From Dioscorea cayenensis subsp. rotundata (Eukaryota > Streptophyta > Magnoliopsida > Dioscoreales > Dioscoreaceae): 64,000 bases of DNA. Made by a program: the position numbers and the translations under genes. Shown one piece after another: positions 58,528 to 64,000 of this stretch. The stretch's first letter is position 1. Each line of letters begins with the position of its first letter. The notes beneath the pieces were generated by a model, which was not told where the DNA came from, made no database searches, and worked only from the letters and a program-made list of their open reading frames with translations. The stretch spans positions 248,001-312,000 of the forward strand of contig NC_052492.1 of assembly GCF_009730915.1 (NCBI RefSeq), given 5' to 3'.

Positions 58528-60099
58528 GGCGACCTCTGGGACTTGGTTTTGGTCACGACTTACGATGCTCTGGTCTGGTGGTGTAGTGAAGAGAAACGAT
58601 TACGTTTTTTAATTAATTAATTAATTAATATATATAGAAAAGGGTGAGATTTGTGGAAGTCTTATTAATTTATTATTAGATGAAATGAATGAATGAATTG
58701 CTCTCAGCCTCTCAAAGTCTTGTATATCATCTTCATATATTGACCAAATTGCCCTTTCCTTCTTTTCTGTTTCCGCTTCTGAACAATAAACTACCGAAGG
58801 ACAACGATGGGCAATTTTGATTTTGTAACCATTGTTTTTGTCTCTATTTATAAGTGTCTATTGATCCTCTCTCGCCAACTGATTTTTCTCACATTTATTA
58901 GTGTTAATAATAGAAATTTGAAATAAACTTTGCAAAATTTTATTATTTAGTATTATTATTTCTGTTGTTATTGTTATATTAAGTTAATTACACATATAAT
59001 GTAATGTCATTACAACGTTTTTTTTTTAAGAATTATATAGATAAAAGTTTGTAGATTTTGCTCCATATTATTATGTGTTGAATGATTTTGTGGTAGATTT
59101 ATTATTATTATTATTATTATTATTGTTTTATAAAGTGACGGTAGAAAAATTAAATTTAACAATTGATGACCGGTGAAGATTTTGCACACTTTACAACATA
59201 CTTCAACTTGAAAAAAATTAACATATAAGAAAAAATATAATTTAAATTATTTGTTTAATAAAAATAATAATTAAAAAGTAATTACATAACTAAATTTTTT
59301 ATTTATCTGTATGAAAATCTACCAGGCGCAACCACCATTAGATCTCTTCTTTATTTCTCTCACTTTTATCACCATGAGTATGCATCAATAGTGTCTTGTA
59401 TCTCTTTGTGATTCTACTATGACCTGAAACTAAAAACATTGATGATGTTGGTGCTTAACAATGAAACCACGGACAAAGTTAATTTACTCTTGTTAACTTT
59501 AACCATTGAAGCTCGATTTTTGCCTTTGGGTGAGTATAAACGGTGTTCTATTACATGTAATATTTTTCTAGCTATCTTTATATAGATTTTTTCATTTTAA
59601 AATAATTTTTAGTTTTTTTAATTAAAACTAATTAATTATATATATAAACCGCGATTAGATTGGATTATTTCCACAGTAAAAAAATTGATTTAAAAAAATA
59701 ATTTAAAAATTATGGACGCGCCAATAATAGGATTTTAAGATCTTTGAACAAAGAGACCAATTACTCTCTTGTAAGAGGGTGGTAGATGACAATATCTTTG
59801 TATTAGTTAATTCTACGACAAGACATTAGTAAGTTTTTGAGAAAGATGATAAACCTAGAAACGTGCACGTGTGGAGAGTAAGGCTCAACGCCGGCCTAGA
59901 CATTAATAAATTGTAAATTTTTTGGCAGAATATTTCAATATTAGATTTAAAAAATTAATTAGATGTCCTTTTAACTCCTAAACAATGTTAAGTGATGCAC
60001 GCGCGTTGCACGTGATGAGCAGGTAGATACGAGCCTGACATTTCCTTCGATTCATTTGGGAAAGCGAGAGGTCGTCGGAACGAAGGGCAGGGAACAACG
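58528..60099. other. Intergenic
   Basis: AT-rich, with ATT microsatellite runs near 59101-59125. No gene, RNA or mobile element recognised. Confidence 0.5.
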
Positions 60100-62754
60100 A
60101 TGACGGAGGCGGTGGTGCGGAACAAGCCGGGGATGGCGTCGGTAAAGGAGATGCCGTTGCTGCAGGACGGACCGCCACCGGGGGGCTTCCCGCCTGTGAG
60201 GTTTGCCCGTCGGATCCCGACCACGGGCCCAAGCGCGGTAGCCATCTTTCTCACGGCCTTCGGTGCTTTCGCTTGGGGCATGTACCAGGTCGGCAAGGGA
60301 AACAAGATCCGACGGTATCGTGTTACTTCACCTCATCGATTCTAGGGATTTGTGATGAATCGTTTGTTTTCCATGCTAATTAGGGTTTCCACCTTGGAAT
60401 CACATCTTTAGTTAATCGTATACTTTAGATATTAGTCATAGAAATGAATTTGATTGCTGATCGAGCTCCGAGTTCATGGGTTTTAGGAGGTGAATTCAGG
60501 AAATCGACAGTCTCATATATATATATATAGATAGATAGATATAATCTATAGGAACAAATGTATTAATGATCTGAAAGATAGTAGCTGGGGCTATGCCACC
60601 GCTATGGTAAGCCGTGATGCTGTCGTCTATCATAGTCCATCTGAGTTTGATCTTATATGCCAACTAAAAAAATCCATTTTTTTACAGAGGAATGCCCGAT
60701 ATACCTAGTTTCTTGTTGAATATGTGGAGTGTTTCTGTAAAGGTTGCCTATGCACTTCCCCTGGTTCTACTTGTTGAATTTTTATAATTTGTACTTAGTT
60801 ACACATTTGCTGTGACCATTGTTAGTTATAGTAAGGTTATATCATCATGTTTTTTTATTATAGTTTCATTTTGTATTTGTGATTTGCCAAAGTTTACGTA
60901 ATTGTGTAATTGTGTAATTGACTTGCATTTAGATTGAGACTGATACAATGCAGGATTGTAGTAGTTATCATGGAGTTTTGTGGCAAACGTTCCATTTCAG
61001 ATCATTAAGGTTAGGAACATTTTGGAGTATAAGAGGTTTAGATGGATGTGCTTAGGTAGGACTTGTGAATTATCCCAGTGTACATCTTGAAGCACTTTTA
61101 GATGTTGTTCTTGTAGGTGCTTATCAAAACCAATGATCATTTAAACTATTTTTTACCCAATATTTATCTTAAAAAGGCCACTCATTTTGTCTTAATTTTA
61201 ACAGTGTTCGTCAACAGCTTTTAAGATTTATCAGCCTTTTGTTCTTGCTATATCAGTCGCAACAGCTGATGTAACCAAGCCTTCAATTCCTGCAAAGACT
61301 TAATTAATTCCTGGTTTCCTTTGTTTTTGTTGGTTGGTTGTGAATCTAGCCCATAAAGGATGCATACAATATAGAATTATTTTAACCTAAAGTTTTAAGC
61401 TAAGTCTGCATTCCAAGCTTAATTTCAGATCTTCAATAGTTCAATTGATTTGATTAATGTATATTGTCCAAAATCCAAATTAAACCAATTGCAAAATGTT
61501 TGTTTGCTATAGCCAATTTAATTTAAAAGTGGCCTAGAGATGAACTTTTCCTGGCACATCCCTTGATGTGGAGCAACCTATGTTGGACCGCCCCCATTAC
61601 CGTTATCCTTGTTCTGATTTGATTTTGATCATGCTAGAACTAGAAATCTTTCCCTTGATATTCTTGAGTGCATTTCCAAACAAACTTGTAGTCTTGCAAT
61701 GGAACCACTTCAACCACGTGTTATGTAGAAGATTGACTTAGATAAATAGTATCAATCCTCATTGAAAATGTTTGTAACTTTCTTGTTCATTAGTATATAT
61801 GGTGTCTGGTGATATGTTTGAGATCATTTTTATGGTTGGGGGTTTTGAACTTGTATGTAGGCAAAGGGTTATTATTAACATGATTATTGCCATTTCAAGA
61901 AACTCATACAATCCTAATGATCAAAATTCAGGTCACATTATTCAGTAATTCTATTCAAATTGCATAGAGGTTAGCCTATGGTGATTGGATGTGGTTAAAA
62001 TCCGCCCTTCTGGTTTGATCCATTGTTGAATTGGGATTGATGCAATTTTATTAAATTGATATTAAATTTCATTGTTTATATTGGGTTATCGTAAACGGTT
62101 GTCTTCTTCTGTTTGGCTGTCATTTCTTTTTAGCAAAGTTGTGGTTTGCTATCCGTCTTCCTTAAGGTGTGGTTTGTGGCAGCATATCTGGGAGTAAATC
62201 TGAAAAAGCCTTTATGGAGTAGTCGTAAGCAAAGTCTGACCTTGTAAACCATGCTAGTATTTCTATTTTTCATTATCTGGGAGTAAATCTGAAAACGCCT
62301 TTATGGAGTAGCCCTAAGCAAAGCCAGGCCTTCTAAATCATGCTAGTCTATTTTTCATTATCTATTGTCACTGCTTATTTATTGACCTAATCAGAAGACT
62401 GTTTTGTTTGAAATGTAAATTATGTATTTACCCTTGTGTTGAAATTACAGGGAGCTCAAGGAAGAGAAATATGCTGCTCGCAGCGCAATAGTTCCCATGC
62501 TTCAAGCCGAAGAAGATGAAAGGTGAGCCATACTTTGCTACTTTGGTCAAATGGCTATTCGAACTGGTCGATCAGCATTCTAATGTTGATACTGTATTCT
62601 CATTTTTAGATTTGTCAAGGAATGGAAAAAGTACCTGGAGGAGGAGGCCAGGATCATGAAAGATGTCCCCGGCTGGAAAGTCGGTGAGAATGTTTACAAC
62701 TCAGGGAAATGGATGCCCCCAGCAACTGGTGAGCTCCGACCTGAGGTCTGGTGA
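60100..62754 (+). CDS. NADH dehydrogenase (ubiquinone) 1 alpha subcomplex subunit 13 (GRIM-19, B16.6)
   Basis: Accessory subunit of mitochondrial complex I in the inner membrane. Three exons, 60100-60314, 62451-62522 and 62610-62754, give 143 residues, the normal plant length. Conserved parts are [19 protein letters not shown], a single membrane span ([20 protein letters not shown], about residues 46-65), then [39 protein letters not shown], and a C-terminus [20 protein letters not shown]. There is no cleavable presequence, as is usual for this subunit. The first intron is 2.1 kb long and contains an 89-bp tandem duplication. Confidence 0.95.
62187..62362 (+). repeat. 89-bp tandem duplication in the GRIM-19 intron
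   Basis: GGAGTAAATCTGAAAA occurs at 62191 and 62280 and the two units stay similar through GCCTTTATGGAGTAG and TTTTTCATTATCT. The second unit has several substitutions, so it is not brand new. Confidence 0.85.
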
Positions 62755-63903
62755 AAGAGCATTCTGTGCAACTGGTTCTGGTTCTTGTATTATGTCAGTT
62801 TTTCATCACTGAAGCATCACCTGGACCTCTCAAGACTAATCACCCTGTCTTGGCTCTTTTGATGAATAAACTTATGTCTTGAATGGTTTTGGTTCCTGTA
62901 ACCATTTATTTTGACGGTGGTTGCTGGTGGAGCACACTACTCTGCACTATTCTTCTACTTTTATAGACTGCAACATGAATTGTTCATGATCCTGATCTGA
63001 ACATTACTAGACAATTGTTGAAGCAACATGCTTTATAAGTTTTTCAGGGGTTTTCATGCATTCTTTGAGCAGATGTTTGCATATGTTTTGGTTTGACACC
63101 TACTCAGAAGTGATCGGGTGATGCACCGGGGCACACGTGATTCTCACATGCGGTGCACGTAGGATAGGAGATATAGGACGGACCCACACGGCTCCACCGC
63201 TAGCCACTTGCTAGTATTCGACGGTGGGGACCGGAGCAAGAAGAATTGGATTCACACAAGAAGTGGTGGTGGACCCGTTCCATGTCTTGTGTCACATGAT
63301 GATGACATGGAGATTACAGCTAATGGTGGGCCCATCCATCTCGGCCCGGAATACTTTGACGTTGCAGGCCTGGCATCACATCACATGTAGCCCAATATCA
63401 TAAAGTATAATAATAATAATAATAATAAAGTTCCCTGATTGAAATCAGGCTTACTTTTTCTTCTTGTTCCCTTTTTTGTTTAACACACATATATATATAG
63501 ATTTAAAATTCACAACTCTGTTAAATTATAATGGGCAAGTGAGACATTTCCTTGACCCATCAACTTAAGAAAATAAAAGTCTTGACAATTAAATTGGCAG
63601 TCTAGTGTCACCATCACACCATTTCATTCATTGGCAATTTCCACTGGTCATGCATTCTCATAAACACCCAGACCCAGCCGCTAATCTAGAGATCCAAATA
63701 CAGCACAGCAGCATTGTTGTCCTGCCGACACTCATACTAATCACCTCCATTTGTTGTTATCTTAATTAATCTCCCCATTAATCCTTTAATTTCTCACCAC
63801 TATTATTCATTACCATTAACAATTTATCGTACATAAATAATCTAAAAAAAACTAATTACAAAGTTTCTTAGCAAGCTCTTGAAGACATTAATAAACAACA
63901 AAC

Positions 63904-63947
<44 letters not shown>

Positions 63948-64000
63948 GATCTACTCCTCGTTTTCCTCTCGTAGGCTAAATCGCGTTTCTTTCACCGCAT
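62755..64000. other. 3' flank of GRIM-19 and probable promoter/leader of the next gene
   Basis: 63134-63139 is a G-box CACGTG. The end of the window has a (CT)n run at about 63909-63946 followed by pyrimidine-rich sequence, typical of a plant 5' leader, so a plus-strand gene may start just beyond base 64000. An open frame at 63208-63390 has no family features and I do not call it. Confidence 0.4.

Noticed and set aside
63208-63390. Small open frame near the right end
   Set aside because: No conserved domain, no splice or promoter context; composition fits promoter DNA of the next gene.

Overview
The window is nuclear DNA of a flowering plant. It is AT-rich and carries intron-split eukaryotic genes with GT-AG junctions. 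It also holds plant Ty1/copia elements, LINEs, hAT and Tourist-type MITEs, and plant-specific families (a ROP-interactive CRIB protein, DUF295 proteins, a COP1-interacting-protein-7-like gene). I cannot fix the species from sequence alone. A run of exactly 1,000 N lies at 2921-3920.

The two ends of the window are ordinary single-copy housekeeping sequence. On the left, 406-2048 (minus) is the 5' part of eIF2B epsilon. On the right, from 43.5 kb onward, are DPH6 (diphthine-ammonia ligase with RidA-like domains), ribosomal protein eL14 (minus), a dCTP pyrophosphatase/MazG-like enzyme, a TBC Rab-GAP, a RIC protein with a CRIB motif, and complex I subunit GRIM-19/NDUFA13. All of these read as intact spliced genes, and their exon coordinates are given below.

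The middle (about 5.5-48 kb) is the unusual part. It looks like a decayed tandem array built from one unit: a DUF295 gene (+), a divergent PP2C-like gene (-), and DPH6 (+). The PP2C-like gene and DPH6 share a short head-to-head promoter. At least three generations of the unit remain. The best pair is 12.7-26.37 kb (broken DUF295, broken PP2C-like, broken DPH6) against 40.5-46.63 kb (frameshifted DUF295, decayed PP2C-like, intact DPH6). Further pieces lie at 5.5 kb (PP2C start exon), 8.13 kb (DPH6 promoter), 9.4 kb (intact DUF295) and 33-37 kb (three PP2C-like partial copies). The PP2C-like copies have lost key metal-binding residues. The left DPH6 copy breaks off in an intron at about 26,372 and is joined, in the same orientation, to the 3' half of a decayed COP1-interacting-protein-7-like gene.

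Mobile elements have landed differently in the two main copies, so most insertions postdate the duplication. They include five LINE fragments, two broken copia elements, a 738-bp hAT MITE with a perfect 8-bp target duplication, three Tourist-like MITEs, a TCGAGC-rich element and several tandem repeats, the clearest a 132-bp (44-codon) minisatellite.

No gene cluster with a joint pathway is evident. The shared features are regulatory: TGGGCC/T site II motifs and telo-boxes sit in front of eIF2B epsilon, DPH6 and eL14, as is common for plant translation genes.
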